A stretch of DNA of 64,000 nt from Multifurca ochricompacta (GCA_022496185.1 WTXG01000073.1:1-64000), one strand, 5' to 3'; positions 1 through 11,813 are shown, counted from the first letter of the stretch. Translations and numbers: made by a program. The notes: generated by a model not told the origin, from the letters alone.

Positions 1-1712
1 TCGCCACTCCAGTGATTTAACTAGGTGTTGTTATTGCTAGCATTATCCATTACAAGGGCAATAATCTGCAAATGGATTAGAAACACATTTCTAGGCTGAG
101 GATGGGAAACTCACCTTTCCAATGAGACTGTATAACTCTAGCGTTGCCAAACAGCCTCTGCCATATTCTCTCCTGAATGCTCCCAGTAAGTTCTTGGAAG
201 TCAATCAGCAACTCCTCTGGAAGGGGATAATAAGATTATGCCAGTTGAATGAGGGGAAGAGCACGAACCAAGTTGGCCATCATTGGTTACATAGTGTGCA
301 ACAATCACCAAAAAGCATACTGATTGCTGATGTCCAGCATCCAGTGACAAGCACACCTTCCCTCGAGATTCTGCTCATATGGATAAATATGTGATATGAG
401 AAATAAGAGAATACTTACTGAGAACATTTTGCGAATGCCTTCAATTGTTTCCTCACCCATCTTCACAACACCCACTTGATCCCATGCATTTCAGAATATT
501 CAATGGACCACCATTGTGGTGTGTAAAATTCATCATCTTGATGAATTCAGGTTCTCAACCTCATCAAACGCTGGTTGCAGGCAGATCCACTCAGTGAGGA
601 GCCATTCAAATGTTTCTTGATCCCATGGAACCTGACCATTGCTTATGACATCCAAATGTTTGAGAAGTTAACATTACTTACAGTGGCACGGGCTTTCTGG
701 TCTTCAAAGGCTTTCTTGATGTTTTCAGATGACTTACCAAGCTTTCTTATGTATTCAGCTTCAGTGCGTCCATCAAGTTGCTTTTTTCCAGATGCATAGC
801 AATCTCGTCAGGTGTTGGGGCTCATCATGATTCTTAAGGATGTAATAGAGTTCATACATCGGCCTAACATTGACTTGGAGATTATTTATGAGTACTAAGG
901 GAAGCATCATCCATCAGGAATGATAAGCAAAAAAATGATGAGAAATGCACCAGTTAGATTAGATTTCATTGTCTTCTTAATCATACAAATCTTATGAGTG
1001 CCATGAAGGCAACAATAGTGTACATCGCCATCTTCTCCTGGGTACTGTATGGCCCGTTGGTGATGACCTTGTAGAATAGATATATTGGACTCCTTTTTAT
1101 ATTTCTGGTCATCTATAAAAACCCACAATGAGACAATAATGTGAGAAACACAAGGCAAACTTGCCTTTTTGGGGTGAGGGATTTTGAATGAGCTTGTTGG
1201 AATGATGCTGGTATGCATTGCTGCAGTCCGGTGGGGGTATCTTCATCTTCAATCTCCTCAACCTCGACAGAACAAGTCCTTGCCTTCTTTGTTGGGGGTG
1301 TGGGCATTGGGTTCATCTTTATCTTTGATTTCAGGATGCACGCATGGCCCTTTTTGTTGCTGACCTCTGGTATGGTTTTTGAGGGTAACATATCAGCTAG
1401 CTACAAATTGTTAATTCACCTGACCATGGAATCACATTAAGATATCTCATACCTCTTCATTACTTATTTCCATAGCATTGCTAGGATCATCTGATCCATC
1501 CTCAGCAGAAGAAGTGCTAAAATCAGCATCGTCTACATCACTATTGACATCATTCATGACAGCTTGCTTGCGCTTCACAGAGGTCTTGTGTTTGAGAGAA
1601 TGTGCGAGGCGCCAGTGGGACGATTGTACAGGATTCCCAAACTCATCAAGCTTCTCCACAGCAATAGCTGCGGCTAATCATGTACCTGCAGTGGTTCGGA
1701 CTGGATGAGAGC
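1..1712 (-). pseudogene. hAT transposase, N-terminal part, decayed; runs off the left edge
   Basis: Seen: conceptual exons on the minus strand read in order: an N-terminal acidic/Ser-rich exon (about 1,680-1,447), a Lys/Pro-rich exon (about 1,391-1,150), a segment containing KKQLDGRTEAEYIRKLGKSS (about 795-690), then across a short GTAAGT..CAG intron VPWDQETFEWLLTEW, and further left an exon resembling LDAWTSSNQYAFL and ELLIDFQELTGEHSG. These match the N-terminal region and start of the RNase-H-like catalytic domain of hAT transposases that are abundant in agaricomycetes. Broken: at least two one-base frameshifts between about 560 and 430 and another near 340, so it cannot be translated as one protein. 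Known: hAT enzymes make 8-bp target duplications, which fits the MITEs in this window. Inference: a dead autonomous or semi-autonomous copy. The C-terminal half lies outside the window. Family assignment is fairly sure; exon limits are approximate. Confidence 0.7.
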
Positions 1713-2049
1713 ATTGACCTGGAAGGATAAGTAAGTATTTCATAGCTGCACTCAAATTACACTTGAATGAACTATTTACTACCTTGGTTTATGTGAGAAC
1801 ATGGTTGAATAGGTTTGGGAGTTTTTGATGCATCAAGATGTTGACCATCTGGTCCTTGGGTGGGCTGATCTGTCATGGTAAGGCAAAGCTGTAAGACTCC
1901 ACCACATGGATGGAGGATCTATTTATTGCATCTTGGGGCCTCCTTAACGCAGTGATCTCACCGCAGTCAACAGAAAATTGAGCATTGTCCTTGTTCTTTG
2001 GATTAAATTATAATAATAGTAGCTTCATGAAAAATGGAAGTGTACTGGC

Positions 2050-2378
2050 TGTTGAGATGGGCCACTAGTGACTGGATAGTCGGGGCTCCTGATCTAATGA
2101 TTATGATAAGATAATCTAAAGTGTGTCAGATAGTTGATTCAGAGACTTTGCACACACAACACATTCCTTCTTTCTTGTCACATTTAAATAACTATATTAG
2201 TTCTACTTAATGTCATGCTCCTCTGAGCAGTATAAAAGGTTGCTACTCTGTAAGCATCCACTTCAGTTTTGACCACATAAACTGAACTGAGTACCAGTTA
2301 GTTTATCTTATCTCTTGTCTTTACCATATTTAGCTAATGCTTATCTGCTATCTAAATAGGTAAAGATTCTATATTGGG
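2050..2378 (+). mobile_element. LTR-like fragment, TGTTGAGA family, copy 1
   Basis: Starts TGTTGAGATGGGCCAC and carries a promoter-like AGTATAAAAGG about 180 bp in. It is clearly related to 6,859-7,150 and to the inverted fragment 16,702-16,787. The TG start, internal TATA-like box and dispersal suggest an LTR or TRIM. No internal domain or target duplication was found, and the right limit is a guess. Confidence 0.45.
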
Positions 2379-2499
2379 GGAGTTTTGGTGGCTTAATTAC
2401 AAGATTAAAGCTCATTTATTCAATGCCGTCTACAGCCATTTTTTGACGGGTTCAGACAGCATTTGCCATACCTGTAACCATCTGTCTCAATTATTGACT

Positions 2500-2576
2500 T
2501 GAGCTGGTATGGTATGGGTACAGCACCATACTACGGCACCATCATACCATAGGGTATGGGTACAGCACGCAGCCCT
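2500..2576. repeat. orphan GGGTAY-hexamer array with a TAGGGCTGC-type end
   Basis: Several GGTATGGGTA-like units lie on both strands and the block ends in GCACGCAGCCCTA, which reads inverted as TAGGGCTGCGTGC. This resembles a hAT-type terminus with subterminal hexamers, like MITE-2 further right. I found no partner terminus or matching 8-bp duplication inside the window. The rest of 2,379-3,181 shows no supported gene. Confidence 0.35.
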
Positions 2577-3756
2577 ACTGAGAAGACAGTTGTTATTCTC
2601 CAGTCCTCCGGATCCGGGGACATACAGTCCCATCTTCATCACGAACTTTGGCTCACATCTTAATCCCAACAATGTAAGAATGGCTCGGGCATTGGACGTC
2701 AAACCTCTGGCTGGCTGAATGCTGTTTTCTGTCTCTTTCATTACAAGTCTTAACAATGAAATTCCTAGCAATTTGACTTTTAGTTCCTTACAGACTATGA
2801 TATATGGTACAAGTGAGATTTATGCATGACATGAGCGATTTTACAGGATTATGTGCATCCCGGCATTCCCTTGGTTTCATCCTCTTTCATCTCGCCTCAC
2901 GCAGCTTCACCCTCTTTCTTCTAAATCCATCCCCTGCTGCTTCATAGCACTCCTTCAAATAGGTCTCTCTGCAAGTATATAAAGTAGGACCAGCCAGCTG
3001 AAGCAAAGGGAATCAAACAGTCATTCTCTCTCTGTCTCACTTTCTCCTTCTCTTTGAATGCCAAGCAACTTCTTGACAACATACAGCATGAGGTCAAATG
3101 GAACCAGCAAGCAGCATAATTAAAAGTACAAGCATGACATGCCCTCAACTTCAAAGTCTTAGTTATCTTGGGGTTCCCTCTATTACTCTTAGTGATGTGC
3201 CTGGCCTGGCTCAGAGAAACTAAAAGCCAAAGCCACCGGCTCAGGCCACGGCTTTCAACAGCACATACAAGTGCAATAGCAATAGTGTTCGCCACGGGTA
3301 ACCCGCAGGTAAAAACACATGGACCCATACCCGTACCCATATGTACCTGGACCCTTACACCAAGGGTACGGGTTTGCCATACTATGGGTACGGGTACACC
3401 ATGGGTTGTATACCTGTGGGTAAGGGTAGATATTTACATTTTAAGTCTGATAGCCTAGAATAACACTGTACTACTTAAGCTATAATCCATTCATCATCTG
3501 GCCATTCTTCATTGTTTTTGGTATCAGGTTGAGATGCTGCATACTTTAAATCAGCAGTCTCTACATAACTGGCCTTCATCCAAGCTCCCAAACATAGAAG
3601 AGCCTGAGTTGTATGCAATGGGACCACTGGGTCTGTATACAGTATCTACAATACATGTACTGTATAGTTTTTCTGTGGCTGGTGCAATGCCACATGCATT
3701 GCCGCCCTCATTGCCGCCCTTCCAATTTCAGCTTACCCGCTCTGGCGGGTAAGGGT

Positions 3757-3965
3757 TGTGGAAACGCAGCCTGATAAATCTGGTCAAAACAACTGCATTG
3801 TAAGATATAAAAATACTGTTCTTAAATACTGTAAAGACTGCTGTGCTGTGATCATAAGGAATGTACTTAATCATAATAAACGAGTGTGTAAGTATCATCT
3901 TGCACTGCCAACACCAGTCACCTCTGATCCGGTCTGGCCAACTCTGATCCGTTACTGGCTCAACA
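3757..3965 (-). repeat. Copia-A 3' LTR
   Basis: 209 bp, TG...CA ends, near-identical to 5,851-6,059. The adjacent inward sequence reads, on the minus strand, as a purine-rich CACAGGGGGATG, a plausible polypurine tract. Confidence 0.85.
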
Positions 3966-4032
3966 TCCCCCTGTGATTAAGACAATCCTAGATTAGTCCT
4001 AATCCAGAGACAAAGTCCATAAGATCCCTGAG

Positions 4033-5188
4033 TCAGCAAGGAGAAAAAATGTAGAATGGAAAGTCATCAGCATTGTCTCCAAGGCTGGAGTCCGAATAGC
4101 TGACAAGACCGTTTCCACGCGCTCCATCGTAGCATAGCCGAAGATTAGCTGTACTGTTTAGATAACCCAGTACGTACTTGACAAGTCGTAGATGTTGCAG
4201 GGAAGGGTTTGCTGCGTACTGTGCAAGGCAAGCTACAGTGAAAGAAATGAATGGGCAGGTCCCAACTTGCACATACAAAAGGTTTCCAATGATTAGTTGA
4301 TAATATGCAATCTCTGTTTGAGTAGCCTGTTCAGTGTGCTTTACCAAGTGGACATCTGCCCCAGCAGGGAGTGGTGTGTGTGCGGGGTTCACATCCGCCA
4401 TACCAAAGCGTGCAATGATCTCTCCAATGTACCATGATTGATCAATTTCCAGATGCGTGATGGATCTGTCGTGCATGATCTGAACTTCCAGATATGAGTC
4501 GATCTCACCTAGATCCATCCTTTCATAGTGCTTAGATAAGATCTCCTTGATCCGGTTAACCTCCTTGAGAGTATTGCCTAAAATAGTGATGTCGTCAACA
4601 TAGAGGATTATAATTGCTGTACCCTCCCCGTCTTGGCGATGACGCACAGATACCCCGGCATCAGAAAGGGTGCACGTGAAGCCGAGCTCCAATTAGAACT
4701 CCATGGAATTGCGAGTTCCATGCGCGTGAGGCTTGTTTGAGTCCGTAAACTGCCTTTTTGAGTAGGCATACTTTGTCCATCTGGCCCGATGATGAAACCC
4801 TCCATGTATATTACCTCATCCAGTAGTCTGTTCAGGAGCGCCGACTTGACGTCCATTTGATGGATCTCCCAATCCCCTAGCGCGGCCCACACTAGTAACA
4901 GTCCCAATGACTTGAACCGGGCTACTGGAGAAAACATTTCATCATGTCAATTCCCTGAATCTGTGTGAATCCCTTAGCTACCAAGCATGTGCGAAAGCGT
5001 CCATCAGCTTTGCGCTTGAAAACCCACTTGGACTTCACAGCCTTCCGATCAGCCGGTAAGTCCACCAGTGTCCAAGTTCCATTTCTGGCTAGTGCATCCA
5101 TTTCATATTGGCACGCGTCCTGCCAGTCGCTAGCATAGTCAGACTTTATCAACGTGAGCGGATCACGATATGCAGCCACCGCAAGCAA
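4033..5188 (-). pseudogene. copia reverse transcriptase/RNase H remnant (Copia-A)
   Basis: Role: the polymerase part of a copia pol polyprotein. Seen in order on the minus strand: WQDACQYEMDAL, then SKWVFKRKADG and VAKGFTQIQGID (RT N-terminal region), HQMDVKSALLN (motif A, Asp kept), the active-site box YVDD at about 4,605-4,594, the thumb and connection, then the RNase H start ending VSYSDSSLGDNADD before the frame closes. It is split over three frames (breaks near 4,930 and 4,680), so it is dead. RNase H is cut after its first strand. Integrase, gag and protease are absent. The more divergent stretch 5,190-5,590 holds broken linker sequence. Family call is secure; function is gone. Confidence 0.8.
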
Positions 5189-5850
5189 AGCATGTTGCCC
5201 AAGTTGCCCATCCTCACCTAGATTCCTGCAAGGCAGTCTCCAAGGGGGGCGTGTCCTCTAAAACGGGGACAACAGTCTGCTGAATCCGGAGAATCCGGTT
5301 TCGTGGTGCACGAGGTGGGGGCTCTTGCATTGCAGGGCGTGAAGGCGGGATAGTCTAGACTGTATTACCAGAACTTGAGGTTTGCTGTATAGCAACCGGG
5401 GATGGCGTCCTTGGCGGATCGACCTCCCCTTGAGCTTGAGTAGGGACAGCCATAGGGAATGTAATGGCCAGGATTGATCAGAACGAATGGACGGCTCACC
5501 ATTGTTCCGAAACAGAAAGGAGCTGTCAGACCCAGATTGTGAAGACCGATCAAACCCCGATGTATCCAACTGTACGCTCTGAACCCACAAAGGGTCCAGT
5601 CCCTATTAGGAATTGCTCACACATGCTTCAGCATCGCCACGCTCCCTCGCACAGCTCGCGTGAAGCCTGGTGAAGGGCCCAGTCTACACTGATCCACCAG
5701 TTCCAGGAGCCGGGGAATAGAGTTTCAGAAGTAACAGAGGCTTGCCTTTTCCGGGAGATATCAAGTGTGCATGTTCTGAAAAGGAAGCTTGTGTAATAAA
5801 TGTCAATCTTCTTCTGGATAATTTAGTTACACCCAGCAGGGCCCATAACC

Positions 5851-6059
5851 TGTGGAAACACAGCCTGATAAATCTGGTCAAAACAACTGCATTGTAAGAT
5901 ATAAAAATACTGTTCTTAAATACTGTAAAGACTGCTGTGCTGTGATCATAAGGAATGTACTTAATCATAATAAACGAGTGTGTAAGTATCATCTTGCACT
6001 GCCAACACCGGTCACCTCTGATCCAGTCCGGCCAACTCTGATCCGTTACCAGCTCAACA
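5851..6059 (-). repeat. Copia-A 5' LTR
   Basis: 209 bp, equal in length to the other LTR with no indels. On the minus strand it is followed by GGTTATGGGCCCTGC, a position and composition expected of a primer-binding site, though the priming tRNA was not identified. Confidence 0.85.
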
Positions 6060-6515
6060 AGGGTTGGGTGTCTGCGGGTAGGGGTCACATGAGGGGTATG
6101 AAGATGTGACCCCGACCCATACCCACATGTACCCTGACCACATACCCGGCGGGTTGTGCCTACCCGTAGCGAACACTAAATAGCAATCGTCAAAATCAGT
6201 AGAAATCTGATCACAAAGTGGTTGATTTGGGTCACATGATCATGTTTATCGTGGCATTTCAAACTTTTTCTTTGATATAGCTTTGCAATATGTAACACAC
6301 CAAGTCAGATTTGGATTAGCTGAACTATAACTACTGGTTATATGTCATAAAATTTTCTCTGCCAAAAGCCATGGCTTGGGCCAAGCCAGGCCAGGGCCAA
6401 GCCATCTGTGGTGGCTTTGGCTCAGCCCAGACTTCAGGAAAGCCAGAGCTGCCTCAGGCCAAGCCAAAGCTGTGGCTTTTGGGCCAAGCCAGGCTGGAAC
6501 ATCACTAATTACTCT

Positions 6516-6858
6516 CATATCTCATCTCTGTCTCTCTCCATTCCAGAATATGCTCTACCTCGCATTTACTGCAGATTGGATCTGTTCAGTGATGAGTTCA
6601 AGGCAGAGGATGTTCCCAAGATAAAAAAGAGGAAAGGAGTGAGATATTTTGTGAATCCCAAGATAGAGAGAGCCTATGTTACTGAGAGAACATGAGAAAA
6701 TGAAGTATTTGATAAGAATGCTGACTGGTCTCATTTAACTTGAGCTTATGCTTGACATTCGTTGGTAGTCTCTTTTGCATGCAGAGAAGCAAAAGAGAAA
6801 GAGAAAATGGGGCAGAACTCTTGTTGGTTTGCTTATCTTATCTGGTCCTTGTTATATA
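6516..6858. other. AT-rich stretch without a supported gene
   Basis: A short open frame across 6,540-6,695 (LPRIYCRLDLFSDEFK) looks like a spliced exon scrap but has no recognised family. Nothing else is seen up to the LTR fragment at 6,859. Confidence 0.3.
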
Positions 6859-7150
6859 TGTTGAGACAGGCCAGTAGCGACCGGATAGTAGTTAGGACCA
6901 GGCAGCCGGGCTCCGGGGTGGACTTGATCTAATGATCATGATAAGATAACTTAAAGTGCGTTCCTTAACTGATTTAGATACAAATCCACATTGTATGTGC
7001 AACACGTTCCTTCACACATCTTGTCACAAGTAAATAGGACTATTTACTGCAATGATTGTCACACTTTGTGTAGTATAAAAGGTCGTTACTTTGTATGTGT
7101 TCACTTCAGTTTTGAGCACAAGAACTGGAGTGAGTATTACTATATCTTAT
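6859..7150 (+). mobile_element. LTR-like fragment, TGTTGAGA family, copy 2
   Basis: Begins TGTTGAGACAGGCCAGTAGC and is collinear with 2,050-2,378, including the AGTATAAAAGG box near 7,073 and the downstream TTCACTTCAGTTTTGA. It is cut on the right by a LINE 3' tail. No partner LTR is found. Confidence 0.45.
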
Positions 7151-7154
7151 CATT

Positions 7155-7259
7155 ACTATAGTAGGGGGTTTTACATCTTGACTTCATGTCACTTCCAACT
7201 TTTGTCCCCTACAGTAGTTACATTGTCCTTAGATGTAGCCGCGCAATTTGGGTGCCACC
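7155..7259 (+). mobile_element. LINE 3' tail, left half, split by Copia-B
   Basis: The sequence TGTAGCCGCGCAATTTGGG matches the 3' untranslated tail of the LINE fragments at 17.6 and 21.6 kb. The tail resumes at 12,121 as CTGGAAGCGCATAATAAAATC followed by an A run to 12,163. Copia-B inserted between the halves, duplicating CCACC. Confidence 0.7.
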
Positions 7260-7566
7260 TGTTAGAATACAGCCACGGCACGCAGCCACATAGATACCGG
7301 AGATGGCGGCCCGAGATCAATCATATCGAGGCCGTCCTACACAATGCATGAGGTGTCGTGCAAATTTCTTTACTTTATTATAGGACTATTCGCATAGTTA
7401 GTGTCCTCAGTCTTTCTGTTCCAAAGACTGAGGTCAGTATCATTCTCTTCGTAGCTACATTGTCTTTTACTAATTCTTTCTGTAGCTACTCGCTTTTCTA
7501 GGTATTACCTAGCAATATAGTCTTTCTGTTCCAAAGACTGAGCTACTCGCTTTTCTAGCTCTTACA
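7260..7566 (+). repeat. Copia-B 5' LTR
   Basis: 307 bp. It contains two copies of a TCTTTCTGTTCCAAAGACTG motif that folds on itself (CAGTCTTT...AAAGACTG), also present in the related LTR at 45,545. Confidence 0.9.
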
Positions 7567-7640
7567 GATTATGAGACCTGAGTTTCTCTAAATTGAACCA
7601 GAATACATACCAGACAGAAAACCACCACACACCATAAACA

Positions 7641-10600
7641 ATGAGTTCCCCAATCAGCACAGCAGCACCCAAAGCGGCAGCAGCACCGTCTACAAAAGGA
7701 GCATGTCAATATGACATACCATACTTGGAAGAAGATGGTGGCAATTTCACGTTCTGGAAGTACAGAGTTCAAATGGTCTTGAAACTGCGGAGATTGTGGT
7801 CCATGGTTGATGGATCAGAGCCTCAGCCAAATCCTACAGCACCTCCTGAAGCACAGGAGGAATGGGCATTCAAAGATAGCGAAGCGCAAGCACAAATATC
7901 ATTAACTCTCAAGGACGAACCCCTAAGTACTGTCCTGTACGCAAAGATGGCCAAGGAATGCTGGGATAAGTTATTAGTCCGCTACAAAGGCAAAGGAGAA
8001 CAAAAGATAGTCTACCTTATCAACGACGTCTTCCGCTCCACCCTCTCGGACACAGAATCCCTGGAGCCCCAGATAAATGCCATAGTCAGGGCTGCCCATA
8101 CAATTTCCAACATTGGCTTACCACTGGATGACAAGCTCGTCGCCTTCGCAATCATTTCCTCACTCCCAACCTCTCTATCCACCTTAAAAACCATCCTTTC
8201 CACGACAAATCCCTCTTCCCTCACTGTTGAACACGTTAAGTCACAGATAATCCTTGACAAACAGCGCCGCGTCCAAGAATCGGGCCTTGGCGCGACCACT
8301 TACTTCACGCGCTCAGCAAAAGCAGCTAAAAAAGGAAAAGGAAAGTCAGAAGAGGACAAGCCAAAGAAACGGTGTACTCACTGTAAAAAGCATGGGCATG
8401 TGGTGGAAGAATGTTGGAAGCTCAAGAAGGAAAATGAAGCCAAAGCTACTGACTCAGGTGCCAATGCTCAGCAATCCTCCTCTAACGCTAAGGCTGCGGC
8501 AAAAGTCGCTGTAACGGATAGCCAGCCCATCCAAAGTGAAGACCCCGTACTCCTGTTCAAAGTGCTACAAGTCCTATCAGCACGCGTCGACCTCAATCAG
8601 CAATGGATAATCGATTCAGGGGCATCACATACCATGTGTTCCCATAGGAATTGGTTTTTCCAGTTTAAATCACTTTCAATCCCAGTCAAGATTGTCCTAG
8701 GCAATAACAGCTCAATTCTTGGCACCGGCGTTGGTAGTATCCATGTCCGAATGAGGGCAAACAACAAGTGGACTAACACAATTCTCCAAGACGTCTTGTA
8801 CGTTCCCGAATTGCATGGAAATCTACTGTCCGTTGCCCAACTCACAAGCCGCGGAGCCAATGTCCGCTTTGCTAAGAACACCTGCCAAATCTATAGTCAG
8901 ACTGGGGTACTTACCTGTGAGGGACGCCTCGAAGGAAACCTCTACATCATGGACACACGTACTGTCGCACCAGAGACAGTGCACATCGCCAGGGTGGACG
9001 CTTTCCCGGCTGAAGGAGACGAAATTAGCCCTAAAGACGAAACTGCTTTAATTGCACTAAGCACAGTTGCAAAGGCAGACCTACATACCTGGCATCGAAG
9101 ACTTGAGCACCTCAACGCTGATGCCGTTCTCTGCATGGTTCGAAAGGGAATGGTCAAGGGAATGGACATTACCTCAGAGTCAAGTCCACCTGGCCCCTGC
9201 AAGTCATGCCTTAAGGGAAAGCAAACACGCGCTGAGATCCAGAAGTCCACGGAAACCAGAGCCACTGTAGTCTTAGGCCGAGTCTTCTCCGATGTGTGCG
9301 GAAAGCTACCACGGCGATCCCACCAAGGGTATGAATACTTTGTGACCTGGGTGGATGACAAGTTGCGGAAAGTCTTTGTAGCCGGCATGCGCAAAAAATC
9401 CGAGGTTGTGCGACACTTAAAAACCTTCGTTGCGCGTGTGGAAGTCGAAACCAGGGGGAGAATCAAAGCCTGGTACAGATGGAGGGGGCGAGTACACTGC
9501 AACCACAGTCCAGAAGTTCCTGCAAGATAAAGGCATCAGACATGAGATGACAACACCTGACACTCCTCAGCACAATGGTGTTGCTGAACAGATGAATCGA
9601 ACACTCCTCAACAGGGTCCGAAAATGTTACTTGATGCTGATCTGCCTGAAACCTACTGGTACGACTGCTAGAATACGCTGCTTACCTGCACAATGTCACC
9701 CCTACTCGCGCTCTAGACGACACCACCCCAGAAGAAGCTTGGAGCGGCAACAAACCAGACGTCTCTTGCCTGTGGATTTTTGGATGTCAAGCATTCATGT
9801 ATATTCCTGAGAGGTATCACACCAAGCTGGGTGCACGATCCCTCCAATGCACTTTCCTCGGCTATGCACAGCAGCACAAGGGTTTAGATTGGTACATCGC
9901 TCACAGGCTGATTTTTTGAGTCCCATGACGTCATATTTGATGAAGGGGGGCCGGAAGTCATCATGAACGAGTAATCATCAAATTGACAACGCCGAACATG
10001 CAGAGCCAAAGGAGAAGGCGAAAACAGTAACATTCAGCCGCATACAATAACTACGCCAACAAAACTACTAGCCAACATCAGCCAAGTAGCGATAGCGAAG
10101 TCGAGAGTGCACTCACCAAACCCTCAGCACCAGAACCAACACCCATCTCCACCATTACCACCTGACCCAAACAATCCACATGTCCTCCTGTCCGCAATGA
10201 CGACCCCGCTATTCTGTCAGTTCTTACGCAACTAGACAGGACCCTGCAGAACAAGTCAATATTGCGACATCTGACCTAGCAAGTGACCCACGCACCTACA
10301 AAGAAGCTATGGCGCGACCAACGCCGGCAAGTGGGATGCAGCCTGCCAGGAAGAAATGCGATCATTCGAAAGCATGGGGGTCTACGAGGTTGTCACGCGC
10401 CCAAATGGACTAAAGTTGTTGGCAGTAAATGGGTGTTCCACATGAAGCATGGACCCACAGGGGAAGTCTTGAGGCACAAAGCTCGCATTGTGGCACAGGG
10501 TTTCACACAAGTCAAGGCGTCGACTATGACGAGACTTTTGCGCCCATTGTGAAGTTTGCATCTCTTCACGCAATTCTTGCATTGGCAACACAGTTTGATC

Positions 10601-11806
10601 TTGAAGTACACCAAATGGATGTGAAGTGGCATATCTTAATGGTGAGCTCAAGGAAGAAATATATATGGAACCACCCCGGGTTTCGACATCCCGAGGGCAT
10701 GGTACTCCGACTAGTCAAGGCGTGTATGGCACAAAGCAAGGCGCCTGTATGGTACCAAGATATCAGAGCGAAGTTAGAAAGTATAGGATATCAACGCACC
10801 GAGGCTGACCATGCCATGTTCGTCGCCACAGAAACAATACCCCATCCATCATTGCCCTCTACGTTGACGATATCACCATGGTGTCTAAAACTCTGGAGGA
10901 AATAAATGAGGATAAGGAGGCACTCAAAAGGGTCTATGAAATGACAGACCTTGGTGAGCTTACCTGGATTCTTGGATGCATGTCACTCGCGACTGGAAAG
11001 CAGGTTGGATGGCACTCTCCCAGAAAAATACATTGAAGAAATCTTGGTGTGTTACGGAAAATCTGACATTCAACCCATCAGCACACCTGCTCTGCGAATG
11101 AGCACTTAATCAAACTTGACTCACCCACTGTTGATGTCAAGGCATACCAGCAAGCCATTGGGCCTTGATGTATCCCATGCTCAGCACCTGCCTGGACCTC
11201 GCATACACAGTCACTGCACTCAGATGACATGCTGCAAATCCTGGAGAGGAACATAAGCAGCCCTAGATCACACTTCCATTACCTTAGAGCCACAAGGCAG
11301 AAAGCTAGTCTTCACATGGTGCACCTAAGGAACTGAGCTGCAAGGTTATGTTGATGCCGATTGGGCTAGTGATGTGAACGATTGAAAATCGACTTCGGTT
11401 TGTCTTCATGCTAGCTGGAGGCGCGATAAGTTGGAGCTCGAAGAAGCAACCTTCAATTGCGCTATCGAGCACTGAGGCAGAGTATATTGCAGGAGCCCAT
11501 GCCAGGAAGGAGGCCATCTGGTTGCGTCGGCTACTAGCTGAAATCCACCAGAAGGATGACTTACCAACTACCCTTCACATGGACAACCAATCTGCGATAT
11601 CAGTCGCCCGAAACCCCGAATTCCATGATCGCACCAAACACATCGAGATCAGACACCACTTCTTGAGGCACATGCACGAACACCAAGAGATCGAATTGAA
11701 GTATGTACCAACAGAAGAACAACTTGCAGATGTGTTGACAAAGGGCCTTGTGCGGGAGAAACATGAGAAGTTCACTGAAGCGATGGGCATTCAGCGTGCA
11801 GGCTGA
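7641..11806 (+). pseudogene. copia Gag-Pol polyprotein, frameshifted (Copia-B)
   Basis: The first 1.9 kb is one open frame of about 629 residues. It has a copia Gag with WKYRVQMVL near residue 38, a CCHC zinc knuckle (CTHC..HGHVVEEC, about residues 246-259), the protease motif WIIDSGASHT (about 322-331), and the integrase zinc-binding and core start (WHRRLEHLN, CKSCLKGKQ, FSDVCG). Further motifs appear in other frames: DGGGEYT and QHNGVAEQMNRTL (integrase D and E) at 9,490-9,600, the RT block at 10,420-10,900 with YVDD near 10,863, and RNase H at 11,408-11,806 (LSSTEAEYIAGAH). Breaks occur near 9,475, 9,640, 9,950-10,300, 10,520, 10,850 and through 10,980-11,400. Known: copia order is Gag-PR-IN-RT-RH. 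It is inactive as sequenced, although the LTRs look fairly young, so some breaks could be assembly errors. Confidence 0.9.
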
Positions 11807-11813
11807 GGGGGCG

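Larger units (their letters stand above)
3757..6059 (-). mobile_element. Copia-A: internally deleted Ty1/copia element nested in MITE-2
   Basis: Two 209-bp LTRs (3,757-3,965 and 5,851-6,059), both TGTGGAAAC...CTCAACA, flanked by a perfect 5-bp duplication AGGGT (3,752-3,756 and 6,060-6,064). The coding strand is minus, so the LTR at 5,851 is the 5' LTR. At 2.3 kb it is about half the usual copia size: gag, protease and most of integrase are missing, and only reverse transcriptase and the start of RNase H remain. It was probably mobilised in trans or deleted after insertion. The LTRs differ at six positions, all explained by CpG decay. Confidence 0.88.
3283..6178. mobile_element. MITE-2: hAT-type element with GGGTAY hexamer arrays, inserted in MITE-1
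   Basis: Seen: ends TAGTGTTCGCCACGGGTA and (inverted) TAGTGTTCGCTACGGGTA, an 18-bp inverted repeat with one mismatch, flanked by a perfect 8-bp duplication AATAGCAA (3,275-3,282 and 6,179-6,186). Arrays of (A/T)CCCGTACCC / GGGTAY hexamers on both strands (3,290-3,430 and 6,065-6,165) can fold into hairpins. Without Copia-A the element is about 590 bp. No transposase is encoded. The assignment rests on termini and duplication and is strong. Confidence 0.8.
3190..6507. mobile_element. MITE-1: hAT-type non-autonomous element, outermost of a three-level nest
   Basis: Seen: the left end TAGTGATGTGCCTGGCC and right end (inverted) TAGTGATGTTCCAGCC form terminal inverted repeats, flanked by a perfect 8-bp direct duplication ATTACTCT at 3,182-3,189 and 6,508-6,515. 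Without the elements nested in it, MITE-1 is about 414 bp. Inside both ends are degenerate tandem arrays of GCCAAR/GGCTTGGCC-like hexamers (3,205-3,265 and 6,365-6,500). Known: 8-bp duplications and TAG(T/G)G-type ends are typical of hAT elements. No coding capacity is seen. Confidence 0.75.

Noticed and set aside
3290..3430. GGGTAY hexamers as interstitial telomeric repeats
   Set aside because: The motif is not TTAGGG, occurs on both strands as hairpins, and lies just inside TSD-flanked terminal inverted repeats.
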